From: Varibaculum vaginae
Lineage (GTDB): Bacteria > Actinomycetota > Actinomycetes > Actinomycetales > Actinomycetaceae
DNA: 64,000 nt
Assembly (NCBI RefSeq): GCF_900604285.1
Contig: NZ_UWNY01000001.1
Coordinates: 930,001 to 994,000 of the forward strand
Direction: 5' to 3'
A program made the translations under genes and the position numbers. Positions 29,454-37,601 of this stretch are shown here, one piece after another. The stretch's first letter is position 1. Every line of letters starts with the position of its first letter. Below the pieces are notes generated by a model. The model saw nothing but the letters and a program-made list of their open reading frames with translations. It was not told the DNA's origin and searched no databases.

Positions 29454-30725
29454 GTGTATCGTCTAGGCGCTAGAGTAATTACCATGTTGAGGATCCCCAA
29501 GAAAACGATCCCGCCGCTCCTGAGAGGTTTGAAAATCATGGGAGGGGTGTTTGTGGCTTTGCAAGCCATCACGATTTCGGCCATCGTAGCGATTGATCAG
29601 TTACGTAAACTGCGGCAAACGGGTAAACCGGGGGGCTATCCCCAGGTAGATAATGCCCCCCTCCGCGTGGATCGTTCCCGCTTAAAAACCTATTTGGATG
29701 GGGAAACTCTCTACCGCGATATGCTGGCCGCGATTGAGAGCGCCCAAAAGCGGGTATACTTTGAAACTTTTATTTGGAAATCCGATGAAATCGGACAACA
29801 ATTCAAAGATGCCCTGATTCGGGCAGCCGAGCGTGGTGCCGAGGTCTATATCATTTGGGATCACTTCGGAAACCTGGTGGTGAGTCCGCGCTTCTTTCGC
29901 TTTCCACGCCTAAAAAATCTGCATGTTCTGCGGTATTCACTGAAACACACCGCTCGGGATCACCGAAAAATTCTGGTGGTTGACTCCAAAGTCGGGTTCG
30001 TAGGCGGATACAATATTGGCTCCTATTACTTGGAAAACCAGTGGCGAGACACTCACTTGCGGATTAGTGGCCCCAATGTTTGGGAAATAGAGAGTGCATT
30101 CCTTGATTTTTGGAACTACGCTCAAAAGTGGCATCTGCGGTTAAAGAAAGTGCGGGATCCGCGAGCTAAATCTTGGAATTCAAAAATCCAAGCCTGCGTT
30201 AACGACCCCAAACGATTACTTTTCCCAGTGCGTGGAATGTATGTAAATGCCTTGGATAAGGCGCAAGAGTCTGCCTATATTACTTCCGCGTATTTTGTCC
30301 CCGATCGGGTAATTCAGCGTTCCCTGATTGACGCTGCCCGTCGGGGAGTAGATGTCAAAGTACTGGTACCGGCAAAATCAAACCATATTATTGCAGATTG
30401 GATTTCCCGATCCTACCTAACCGATCTGTTAGATAACCAAGTGGAACTGTGGCTTTATGACAATGTGATGATTCATGCCAAGACAGCAGTTGTTGATGGG
30501 TATTGGTCAACCATCGGAACAGCTAATATTGACAGACTTTCGATGACCGGAAACCACGAAATAAATATGTCAATCACTTCTCGGCCGCTAGCGGCTACTA
30601 TGGAGAACATTTTCTTTACTGACCTCTTAAATGCTCGCCAAATTAGCCGTCACGAATGGAATCAACGTCCCTTTATTGCGCGAGTGGCGGAGCGACTTTT
30701 GCGCCCTTTGGCTTTCTTTGTTTAG
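29454..30725 (+). CDS. cardiolipin synthase / phospholipase D-family protein
   Basis: 423 residues with two HKD catalytic motifs: HRKILVVD near 168 and HAKTAVVD near 342, each HxKxxxxD, followed by GGYNIG and GTANIDRLS. One N-terminal hydrophobic segment (about 28-48) anchors it to the membrane. The pairing of motifs and size fit bacterial cardiolipin synthase, which joins two phosphatidylglycerols. Other PLD-type transferases are possible. The start is uncertain: GTG 29454 gives the longest frame, while ATG 29484 begins at MLRIPKK. It starts 15 nt after ligA. Confidence 0.88.
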   Translation: MYRLGARVITMLRIPKKTIPPLLRGLKIMGGVFVALQAITISAIVAIDQLRKLRQTGKPGGYPQVDNAPLRVDRSRLKTYLDGETLYRDMLAAIESAQKRVYFETFIWKSDEIGQQFKDALIRAAERGAEVYIIWDHFGNLVVSPRFFRFPRLKNLHVLRYSLKHTARDHRKILVVDSKVGFVGGYNIGSYYLENQWRDTHLRISGPNVWEIESAFLDFWNYAQKWHLRLKKVRDPRAKSWNSKIQACVNDPKRLLFPVRGMYVNALDKAQESAYITSAYFVPDRVIQRSLIDAARRGVDVKVLVPAKSNHIIADWISRSYLTDLLDNQVELWLYDNVMIHAKTAVVDGYWSTIGTANIDRLSMTGNHEINMSITSRPLAATMENIFFTDLLNARQISRHEWNQRPFIARVAERLLRPLAFFV

Positions 30726-30790
30726 CCACTAGGTGCCGCAGGTTTCCCCCCTAATATGACCGGAAGTGCGTGGGGCATTAGACTGGGAAT

Positions 30791-31087
30791 ATGTCGACAA
30801 TTGATAGGGATGAAGTAGCGCGCGTTGCCTCTTTGGCACGTATCGCACTCACTGATGAAGAAATAGACCAGTTCGCGGGAGAGCTGGGACAGATTGCGGC
30901 GGCGGTTGCCACTGTGTCCGAGGCTGTAGGGCCTGATACCAAAGCTACCTCCCACCCGATAGAGATGAGCAACGTGCTCCGCCCGGACGAGGTAGGTCAA
31001 TGTCTTGACCGCGAGGAGCTATTGGCCGGGGCACCTTTGGCTGAGGACGGCCAGTTCCGGGTACCGCAAATCATTGGGGAGGAATAA
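30791..31087 (+). CDS. gatC: aspartyl/glutamyl-tRNA amidotransferase subunit C
   Basis: 98 residues: [19 protein letters not shown] at the N-terminus is the classic GatC opening, and the C-terminal [20 protein letters not shown] is its wrap-around tail. GatC stabilises the GatA-GatB interface in the complex converting Glu-tRNA-Gln and Asp-tRNA-Asn to amidated forms. ATG at 30791. gatA starts 2 nt after the stop, and gatB follows. Confidence 0.97.
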   Translation: MSTIDRDEVARVASLARIALTDEEIDQFAGELGQIAAAVATVSEAVGPDTKATSHPIEMSNVLRPDEVGQCLDREELLAGAPLAEDGQFRVPQIIGEE

Positions 31088-31089
31088 CC

Positions 31090-32583
31090 GTGGAAGACTT
31101 TTTGAAACTTTCGGCTCTGCAACTAGCAGAAAAGCTAAGGGGTGGGGAACTAACCTCTGAGCAGCTAACCCAGGCCTGCCTAGATCGGATCGAACAGCTA
31201 AACCCACAGCTAAACGTGTTTGTACATTTAGATGCGGAAGGAGCAATGGAAACTGCCTGCCGCGTGGATAAAGCTCGCCAAAGTGGGGAGGAACTGCATC
31301 CCCTGGCGGGGGTGCCAATTGCCTTGAAAGACAATATGGTTACTCATGGCCAAGAAACCACTTGTGCTTCTAAGATTTTGGCTGGTTGGAAGCCTCCCTA
31401 TGATGCCACGGTAGTTACCAAGATCAAGCAGGCAGGGCTGCCGATTATCGGTAAAACCAATATGGACGAGTTCGCGATGGGCTCTTCTACTGAACATTCT
31501 GCTTTCGGTCCTACCCGTAACCCCTGGGATCCCACCCGGATTCCTGGTGGCTCCGGGGGAGGGTCGGCCTCGGCAGTAGCCTCCTTCATGGTTCCCCTAG
31601 CTTTAGGATCCGACACTGGCGGCTCAATCCGTCAGCCCGGTGCGGTTACCGGCACTGTGGGAGCCAAGCCCACCTATGGTGCGGTTTCTCGTTACGGTCT
31701 GGTAGCTATGGCCTCCTCTCTAGATCAGATTGGTCCGGTGACTCGCACGGTTGCAGACGCCGCAGCGCTACAAGAGCTAATCGGCGGGCATGATCCTTTT
31801 GACTCCACCTCTTTAAACGAGCCAGTTCCGCCGCTACTGGAGGCGGTGCAGGAATACCAGGGTAAAACCGATCTTTCTGGACTGCGCCTGGGGGTAGTTA
31901 AACAAGCTACTGGCGATGGCTATGAACAGGACGTAACCCGGGTATTTAACGACACGGTTGCGGCTTTGCAAGCGCGGGGAGCTACGGTTATTGAAATCGA
32001 TATGCCCTCTTTCAAATATGCTCTTGCCGCCTACTATCTGATTATGCCGGCGGAAGTTTCTTCTAACTTGGCGCGTTTTGACGGTATTCGTTTCGGAATC
32101 CGGGTGGAGCCGACCTCTGGGCCGGTAACTGCGGAAACCGTAATGGCAGCTACGCGGGAAGCCGGTTTCGGGGCGGAGGTGAAACGTCGGATTATTCTGG
32201 GTACTCATGTTTTATCTGCCGGATACTTTGATGCTTACTACGGCAGCGCCCAAAAAGTACGTACTTTGGTACAAGAAGACTATGCGCAAGCATTCTCGCA
32301 GGTAGATGCGTTAGTTTTGCCGACTTCGCCCACCGTAGCTTTCAAACTGGGGGAAAAGATTGGTGACCCGCTAACCATGTACAACTGCGATATTGCCACC
32401 ATCCCTGCAAACTTGGCGGGAGTTCCGGCGATTAGCGTACCGATCGGGCTGGATCATCAAGGTTTACCGATTGGATTCCAGGTAATGGCGCCCCAGCGAG
32501 CCGATGCCCGCATGTATCAGGTAGCCCAGGCCGCGGTTGATGCTTGCGGCACCGATGTTCCGGCTGCTTGCCCGGTGAAGTAG
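31090..32583 (+). CDS. gatA: aspartyl/glutamyl-tRNA amidotransferase subunit A
   Basis: 497 residues, amidase-signature fold. The Ser-cisSer-Lys triad is visible: K80 in [11 protein letters not shown]155 in PGGSGGGSA and S179 in GSDTGGSIR. GatA releases ammonia from glutamine and passes it to GatB through an internal channel. GTG start at 31090 with GGGGAGGAA upstream. Confidence 0.97.
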   Translation: MEDFLKLSALQLAEKLRGGELTSEQLTQACLDRIEQLNPQLNVFVHLDAEGAMETACRVDKARQSGEELHPLAGVPIALKDNMVTHGQETTCASKILAGWKPPYDATVVTKIKQAGLPIIGKTNMDEFAMGSSTEHSAFGPTRNPWDPTRIPGGSGGGSASAVASFMVPLALGSDTGGSIRQPGAVTGTVGAKPTYGAVSRYGLVAMASSLDQIGPVTRTVADAAALQELIGGHDPFDSTSLNEPVPPLLEAVQEYQGKTDLSGLRLGVVKQATGDGYEQDVTRVFNDTVAALQARGATVIEIDMPSFKYALAAYYLIMPAEVSSNLARFDGIRFGIRVEPTSGPVTAETVMAATREAGFGAEVKRRIILGTHVLSAGYFDAYYGSAQKVRTLVQEDYAQAFSQVDALVLPTSPTVAFKLGEKIGDPLTMYNCDIATIPANLAGVPAISVPIGLDHQGLPIGFQVMAPQRADARMYQVAQAAVDACGTDVPAACPVK

Positions 32584-32593
32584 AGGAGATGCA

Positions 32594-34090
32594 ATGAGCG
32601 ACTTAATGAAATATGAAGATGCAGTAGCCAAATTTGATCCGGTATTGGGGCTGGAAGTCCACGTAGAGCTGGGTACTAAAACCAAAATGTTTGATAGCGC
32701 CCCAAACTCTTCGCTGGGAGAACCCAACACCCGGGTCACTCCGGTTTCAGTAGGGCTGCCCGGATCCCTGCCAGTAGCTAACGAGCGGGCAGTGGAATAC
32801 GCTATCAAGATTGGGCTGGCGCTAAACTGCGAGATTGCGCCCTTCTGCCGGTTCGCGCGTAAAAACTATTTCTATCCTGACCTGGCGAAGGCCTACCAGA
32901 TTTCCCAATTCGATGAGCCTATTGCCCATGACGGGTACGTAGATGTGGAACTTGACGACGGAGAAATCTTCCGGGTCAATATCGAACGCGCCCATATGGA
33001 AGAGGACGCCGGCAAGAACACCCATATCGGGGGAGATGACGGTCGTATCCAAGGTGCCGCCTATTCCCTGGTGGACTATAACCGTGCTGGGGTTCCGCTA
33101 GTAGAAATCGTTTCTCGCCCTATCGAAGGTGCCGGTGCGAAGACTCCGCAGGTAGCTGCGGCCTATGTGCGTACTCTACGCGATATTTTCCGAGCCCTTG
33201 AGGTTTCTGAGGCGCGGATGGAACGTGGAAACGTGCGCGCTGACGTGAACGTGTCTTTGCGGCCCAGTCCCGATGCTCCTTTGGGAACCCGCACTGAAAC
33301 TAAGAACGTGAACTCGTTTAAGGCCATCGAAAAAACGGTTACCTTTGAGATTCGCCGCCAGGCAAAGATTCTTGCTGAAGGCGGAAAAGTTATCCAGGAA
33401 ACCCGTCACTGGCACGAAGATACCTCCTCTACCTCTGCCGGGCGGGAAAAATCGGATGCGGAAGATTACCGTTACTTCCCGGAACCGGATCTAGTGCCGG
33501 TAGCCCCCGCGAAAGAATGGGTAGAGGAGTTGCGTGCCAATCTGCCGGAGCTGCCGGTAGCCCGGCGCCGCCGCCTACGGGAAGAATACGGTTTTTCCGA
33601 TATGGAAATGCGGGATGTAGTAAACGCGGATGCATTGGATATCATCGAGGCCACAGTCGCGGCGGGTGCTGCGCCCCAGGCTGCGCGCAAATGGTGGATG
33701 GGGGAGATCTCCCGGATTGCCAAAGAAAAGAACCTGGAACTCGAACAGGTGGCGGCTAAGCCTGCCGATGTAGCACAGCTACAAGACCTGGTTGACCAGG
33801 GTAAACTCAATGACAAGCTGGCGCGTAAGGTGATTGCCGGGGTGCTGGAAGGTGAAGGCACCCCCGCGGAAGTTATGGAGGCGCGCGGACTGGAAATCGT
33901 GCGCGACACGGCTGCCCTGGAGGCAGCAGTCGCCCAGGTGATTGCGGATAACCCGAAAGTAGTGGAGCAAATCAAAGGTGGGAAAGTCAAGGCGATTGGT
34001 GCCCTCATGGGGGGAGTTATGCGTGCTACCAAAGGGCAGGCCGATGCCGGCGAAACTCGCGAAATGATCCTCAAGCAAATCAACGGCTAG
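32594..34090 (+). CDS. gatB: aspartyl/glutamyl-tRNA amidotransferase subunit B
   Basis: 498 residues. The signature [20 protein letters not shown] opens the catalytic cradle (residues ~18-37). [18 protein letters not shown] follows, and the C-terminal helical and YqeY-like tail domains end in [20 protein letters not shown]. It phosphorylates and amidates the misacylated tRNA. ATG at 32594 with AGAGGAG upstream; last gene of gatCAB. Confidence 0.97.
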   Translation: MSDLMKYEDAVAKFDPVLGLEVHVELGTKTKMFDSAPNSSLGEPNTRVTPVSVGLPGSLPVANERAVEYAIKIGLALNCEIAPFCRFARKNYFYPDLAKAYQISQFDEPIAHDGYVDVELDDGEIFRVNIERAHMEEDAGKNTHIGGDDGRIQGAAYSLVDYNRAGVPLVEIVSRPIEGAGAKTPQVAAAYVRTLRDIFRALEVSEARMERGNVRADVNVSLRPSPDAPLGTRTETKNVNSFKAIEKTVTFEIRRQAKILAEGGKVIQETRHWHEDTSSTSAGREKSDAEDYRYFPEPDLVPVAPAKEWVEELRANLPELPVARRRRLREEYGFSDMEMRDVVNADALDIIEATVAAGAAPQAARKWWMGEISRIAKEKNLELEQVAAKPADVAQLQDLVDQGKLNDKLARKVIAGVLEGEGTPAEVMEARGLEIVRDTAALEAAVAQVIADNPKVVEQIKGGKVKAIGALMGGVMRATKGQADAGETREMILKQING

Positions 34091-34180
34091 TTCCCGTACT
34101 TCGCTAGATCAGTCGCGGGTGGATTTCGCCTCCCACCCGAAGGGCATAGAGGTACGCGCGCGGGAGAGAGTTTTCCGCCT

Positions 34181-34226
34181 GCCCAAGAATTCAGAAAGCG
34201 TAGCGACGTTTTTTGAATTCTTGGGC
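34181..34226. repeat. long hairpin-forming inverted repeat in the gatB convergent gap
   Basis: Arms GCCCAAGAATTCA (34181-34193) and its exact complement (34214-34226) enclose 20 nt. The inner part also pairs (34194-34200 with 34207-34213, two G-T wobbles), giving about 20 bp with a six-base TAGCGA loop. It lies between the convergent gatB and the minus-strand gene ending at 34304. No T-run follows on either strand, so it is not a standard intrinsic terminator. Confidence 0.7.
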
Positions 34227-34303
34227 TCACCGCGCCTACTCGGATAGATTTTCTCCCTGCGCATCAATCCGCCCCCGCGTATTTAGCTAGATACTTTAGC
34301 GCG

Positions 34304-34735
34304 CTAGTTTTTCTTTGGGGGAGTGGGGTTAGGAACCGAACCTTTTTGGGAACGGGGACGCACTACCGCCTGCAATCCTTCTCCTGAAATTGCCAACCAG
34401 TAGAGGTCAAACTGTCCGAAAGTTGCACTACGCAGTTGGGTAGGGTCAGCTACTGGGGTAAGCAGACGCGCAATCACCATATCGGATGCCCCCAGTTTTC
34501 TTAACAGGCCGGAAAAAGTTTTAAAACTCGCGGTTTTACCGATGCCAGCAACCGCTATAGAGGAAAAATCAGGTTCACACTCGTAAAAGGGACACTGATC
34601 CTGGGGGATGCACTCGTTAAATGCTTCCCTAAGGGTTTTTTGCGCAGCCTCACTATTATGGCTGCGTAGATAGCGCAAGATTGTCCAACCGGCGATAATC
34701 CCAATGATGATTCCCAATAAAACCCAAAGTGCCAT
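34304..34735 (-). CDS. small membrane-anchored protein, function unknown
   Basis: 143 residues. One N-terminal transmembrane helix (MALWVLLGIIIGIIAGWTIL, with RYLRSH following on the cytoplasmic side) is followed by a soluble domain of about 100 residues and a short Pro/Lys tail. Two cysteines, in the ECIPQDQCPFYEC stretch near 40-52, are actually part of a three-Cys cluster. I do not recognise the family. The ATG lies 2 nt after the stop of the macro-domain gene, so the two form a translationally coupled pair. It might localise or regulate that enzyme, but this is only inference from proximity. Confidence 0.6.
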   Translation of the reverse strand: MALWVLLGIIIGIIAGWTILRYLRSHNSEAAQKTLREAFNECIPQDQCPFYECEPDFSSIAVAGIGKTASFKTFSGLLRKLGASDMVIARLLTPVADPTQLRSATFGQFDLYWLAISGEGLQAVVRPRSQKGSVPNPTPPKKN

Positions 34736-34737
34736 AG

Positions 34738-35265
34738 CTATCCCTTGAATGTCTGTAAAGCCTGTTGGTATATCTGCTGATCTTTGGGGCTAAAACAGCA
34801 GATAGTTACCGAGTTTATACTAGAGGGGGAGGAGGCAAAGTCTTTTATTTCTCCCAGCGCAATCTGAGCAGCTACTTTGATAGGAAAGCGGTATACCCCG
34901 GTTGAGATCGAGGGGAAAGCAATCGATTGACAGTTATTTTCTGCGGCCAAATGTAAACAATTGCGCCAGCATTTTGCGAGGAGATAGGCCTCCTGACTGT
35001 CTCCTCCATGCCAAACCGGGCCAGGAGTATGAATCACGTACTTGGCAGGTAAGTTATAAGCACCGGTAATTTTAGCTTCCCCAGTGCGTGCTCCCCCCAG
35101 GGTGCGGCATTCTTGAAGTAGACCCGGACCTGCTGCACGGTGAATTGCCCCATCCACCCCTCCTCCTCCCAGTAGGGAAGTGTTAGCCGCATTTACAATC
35201 ACGTCTACATCCAGGGTAGTGATATCAGCTAAAATTACTTTCAACTGCAGTTTTCCTAGTTGCAT
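34738..35265 (-). CDS. macro-domain protein, O-acetyl-ADP-ribose deacetylase-like
   Basis: 175 residues forming a single MacroD/YmdB-type domain. The ADP-ribose-binding sequence VNAANTSLLGGGGVDGAIHRAAG includes the catalytic/ligand Asn, the GGGGVD loop and the Asp. Downstream, YVIHTPGPVW and FPSISTGVYRFP match the distal phosphate-binding loop. Members remove ADP-ribose from proteins or deacetylate O-acetyl-ADP-ribose. ATG at 35265. No toxin of the ADP-ribosyltransferase type is visible nearby. Confidence 0.93.
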   Translation of the reverse strand: MQLGKLQLKVILADITTLDVDVIVNAANTSLLGGGGVDGAIHRAAGPGLLQECRTLGGARTGEAKITGAYNLPAKYVIHTPGPVWHGGDSQEAYLLAKCWRNCLHLAAENNCQSIAFPSISTGVYRFPIKVAAQIALGEIKDFASSPSSINSVTICCFSPKDQQIYQQALQTFKG

Positions 35266-35417
35266 TTCGTTGCTTCTCTATCTTTTATTTTTGGTCGAGT
35301 GCTATCTCGGGGGTTTCTGCGATTCGTAAAGAGCCATGCGAAACAGCTAGTTTTGCTGGTAATCCTCTTTCTAGTATAGAAGACGCCGGTATACCTTAAA
35401 GGGTTAGAAAGTAATGG

Positions 35418-36254
35418 TTATTCCAAGAAGTCTGACTTAACTGCAATTAGTTGTGGATATTTGGGGGAGCGGCCATCACCGGAGGAGTGTCCCCGAGAGT
35501 GCCGTTTGACCCATGGCCAGAGATGATCTTTTACCCAGGTAATATTTTCGGAGGCCGCAAAACGGTCTTTGGCAGTTGCAGCTGGGATTTGGTATTCGGG
35601 ATCAGTAACCGGTTGCCCTAAAGCCTCTAGAGCCGCATTCATCATAAGCTGATGACCTTCACTGGTTAAATGCAAGCGATCCGGTGCCCAAAGTGCAGTA
35701 TCACGAAGGGAACGAAGCCCCCATTGATCCATCACATAACAGCCGTGACGCCGGGCAATCGACCAAAGGTTAGCGTTGAAGATAGCTACGGTAGGTCTCG
35801 TAAGCCCTAATATTGGGGAATGACGTGGATCGTATTGGGCACACAGTAAGACCTCGATACCGTGGGCGCTAGCCTTCGCTACCATTCGTTCTAGCCGAAC
35901 AGCCACTTTATCGGCGGAGGAACCGGGGCGAATCATGTCGTTACCGCCGGCAATAATAGATAATAGAGCCGGTTTCATGGCGATGGCGGTATCTAATTGT
36001 TCCCGCTCAACCTGTCCAATAAGTTTTCCCCGTACCGCTAAATTAGCGTATTTTAAAGGTTCCTGACCAGCGGCAATTCGGCGTTTAGAAAGTTCCATAG
36101 CTAGCCGATCAGCCCACCCGACGTAGAGAGGATTGGCGCTATCTTCCTCCAGAGTGTCGGTCATTCCTTCGGTGAAAGAATCTCCAATCGCCACAAAGCT
36201 ATCCCAAGGGGGAACTAGCGGGTATGTTGCTTTATCTTTCCTATTAGTTGTCAT
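35418..36254 (-). CDS. SGNH/GDSL-family hydrolase
   Basis: 278 residues. Block I is AIGDSFTEG with the nucleophile Ser, block III is AGGNDMIRPG, and block V is APDRLHLTSEGH with the Asp-His pair, so the catalytic set is complete. No signal peptide is visible, suggesting a cytoplasmic esterase or lipase-like enzyme; the substrate is unknown. GTG 36257 and ATG 36254 are adjacent in-frame starts. ATG is preferred because GGAGG lies 4 nt upstream of it but only 1 nt before the GTG. Confidence 0.9.
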   Translation of the reverse strand: MTTNRKDKATYPLVPPWDSFVAIGDSFTEGMTDTLEEDSANPLYVGWADRLAMELSKRRIAAGQEPLKYANLAVRGKLIGQVEREQLDTAIAMKPALLSIIAGGNDMIRPGSSADKVAVRLERMVAKASAHGIEVLLCAQYDPRHSPILGLTRPTVAIFNANLWSIARRHGCYVMDQWGLRSLRDTALWAPDRLHLTSEGHQLMMNAALEALGQPVTDPEYQIPAATAKDRFAASENITWVKDHLWPWVKRHSRGHSSGDGRSPKYPQLIAVKSDFLE

Positions 36255-36332
36255 CACGCCTCCACCCTAAGCGTCAGAAAAAGTATCTGCAACGGTTGAG
36301 CCGAGAACTAAAACCTACAGAGTTTGGGAAAT

Positions 36333-36373
36333 AAAAATATCTCACTACCGGGGGGGGGCAGTGAGATATTTTT
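36333..36373. terminator. terminator downstream of rpsT
   Basis: Perfect 14-bp inverted repeat (AAAAATATCTCACT at 36333-36346 and its complement at 36360-36373) ending in T5 on both strands, so it can act in both directions. The 13-nt loop contains a run of nine G (36350-36358). It lies 55 nt after the rpsT stop on the minus strand. Confidence 0.9.
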
Positions 36374-36428
36374 CAGGTAACGTATCCGAAGCTACCGTTA
36401 CCAGGAAGTTAAACGCTAGAAAAAGCGG

Positions 36429-36695
36429 TTACTTCTCCATGGAATTAACCAGCTTTGCCAGCTTCGACTTACGGTTAGCCGCCTGGTTGCGGTGAATAAT
36501 CTTCTTTTGCGCAGCACGATCCATTTTCTGGCTGGTCAAACGCAATTCAGATTCTGCCAACTGAACATCGCCAGCTGCCACCGCTTCACGGGTACGGCGT
36601 ACCAACGTCTTGAGCTCGGATTTTACCGAGCGGTTACGCAAACGGCGCTTTTCGTTTGTACGAATACGTTTTTTCTGAGACTTAATATTTGCCAA
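36429..36695 (-). CDS. rpsT: 30S ribosomal protein S20
   Basis: 88 residues, highly basic and helical: [20 protein letters not shown], the [16 protein letters not shown] helix and the closing [18 protein letters not shown]20 binds 16S rRNA in the small subunit. The open frame extends further upstream, but the family start is the TTG at 36693-36695 giving (M)ANIKSQKKR, with AGAGAG upstream; the upstream in-frame residues have no S20 counterpart. It is transcribed alone, ending at the adjacent terminator. Confidence 0.97.
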   Translation of the reverse strand: MANIKSQKKRIRTNEKRRLRNRSVKSELKTLVRRTREAVAAGDVQLAESELRLTSQKMDRAAQKKIIHRNQAANRKSKLAKLVNSMEK

Positions 36696-36837
36696 TTTTT
36701 CACTCTCTATGAGTACTAATATTCGGTCCAGAGGGCTGAGCCGGATTCGGACTGGCGTGTGGGGCACGCTGGCAAGAAACCGGCAAGACTAAAGCCGACC
36801 GGGGCTAAAGCCTGCAAATCAGTCTAACAGGCGCGGC

Positions 36838-36996
36838 GTGTCTAGCGTTAAAAAAATCGGCCGTGGTAATCAAGTTCACTTCCGGGCTTATCTTCGGGAT
36901 GCAGCCTTCATCTTGAGCAGCCTTGCGAGCACTCTTTACTCATCCTCTCTAAAGTTCGAGCGTCAGTTAGAAGAGCTGGAGGAAACCGTCCCCTAA
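36838..36996 (+). CDS. possible small protein (52 codons), unsupported by homology
   Basis: The 310-nt gap between rpsT and the S4-domain gene (36696-37005) holds no recognisable RNA gene. On the plus strand a GTG-started frame of 52 codons runs to TAA 36994-36996, with a weak AGG six bases upstream. The product would have a basic N-terminus (KKIGRGNQ), a short hydrophobic middle and a Glu-rich end (QLEELEET). The composition looks protein-like, but the frame could be chance. It runs opposite to both neighbours and ends 9 nt from the convergent S4-domain gene. Confidence 0.2.
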   Translation: MSSVKKIGRGNQVHFRAYLRDAAFILSSLASTLYSSSLKFERQLEELEETVP

Positions 36997-37005
36997 AAGT
37001 TTGCG

Positions 37006-37434
37006 CTAGCGGCGTCCCTGGTTGGGACTGCGCCCTCGTAACCGGTCTAATTGGCGACGTTCTTTTTTCGTTGGTCTCCCAGATCCGGCTTCCCGAACTG
37101 GTAAGGAGGGAAGGGATAGTTTCGGAAGTCGTTCAGGAGTTAAATCTTCATAGGCCAAACGCGCTAACGGATAGCTAACCCGGCGCTCTAGCAATTGCTT
37201 TACCTGTAAAATATGGTCAAATCCCCCAATGCGCACCACTACTTGATCACCTAGCCGCACCGGAGAAGAGGCTTTGCCGCTTTTCCCGTTAATCTTTACG
37301 TGGCCAGCTTTACAAGCTTTAGCCGCTGCTGACCGGGTTTTATACTTGCGCACCGCCCACACCCAAATGTCAGCGCGTACAGAGCGGGTGCCCGCGGCGG
37401 TAACTTCGCCCTTATCCCGTATTTCCTGTCCCAT
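37006..37434 (-). CDS. S4-domain RNA-binding protein (Hsp15-like)
   Basis: 142 residues. The S4 domain occupies residues ~18-80: VRADIWVWAVRKYKTRSAAAKACKAGHVKING, then the VRLGDQVVVR strand. The C-terminus is very basic (KKERRQLDRLRGR...). This is the Hsp15/RqcH-associated class of small S4 proteins that bind 50S-nascent chain complexes or rRNA. ATG at 37434, divergent from the flavin oxidoreductase gene. The exact ribosomal role is inferred from family. Confidence 0.87.
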   Translation of the reverse strand: MGQEIRDKGEVTAAGTRSVRADIWVWAVRKYKTRSAAAKACKAGHVKINGKSGKASSPVRLGDQVVVRIGGFDHILQVKQLLERRVSYPLARLAYEDLTPERLPKLSLPSLPVREAGSGRPTKKERRQLDRLRGRSPNQGRR

Positions 37435-37601
37435 GTGGTTACTGCCGCTCCTAAAGACTAAGCCCTAAACTTTTCGGTTTCCCCGCGAGTTTCTAGTTTC
37501 ATTTTAGAGGTTAGCGCTTACAGTCCGCGCTGCGGGCGCAATTAGCGTAATCTAAAGGAAGAGGATTATTGCCCCGTAGGGGTGTTGAGGAAAGGAATAA
37601 A

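Noticed and set aside
33472-34083. 203-codon minus-strand frame inside gatB
   Set aside because: It is the antisense of a highly conserved gene, with Ser/Arg-rich composition typical of shadow frames.
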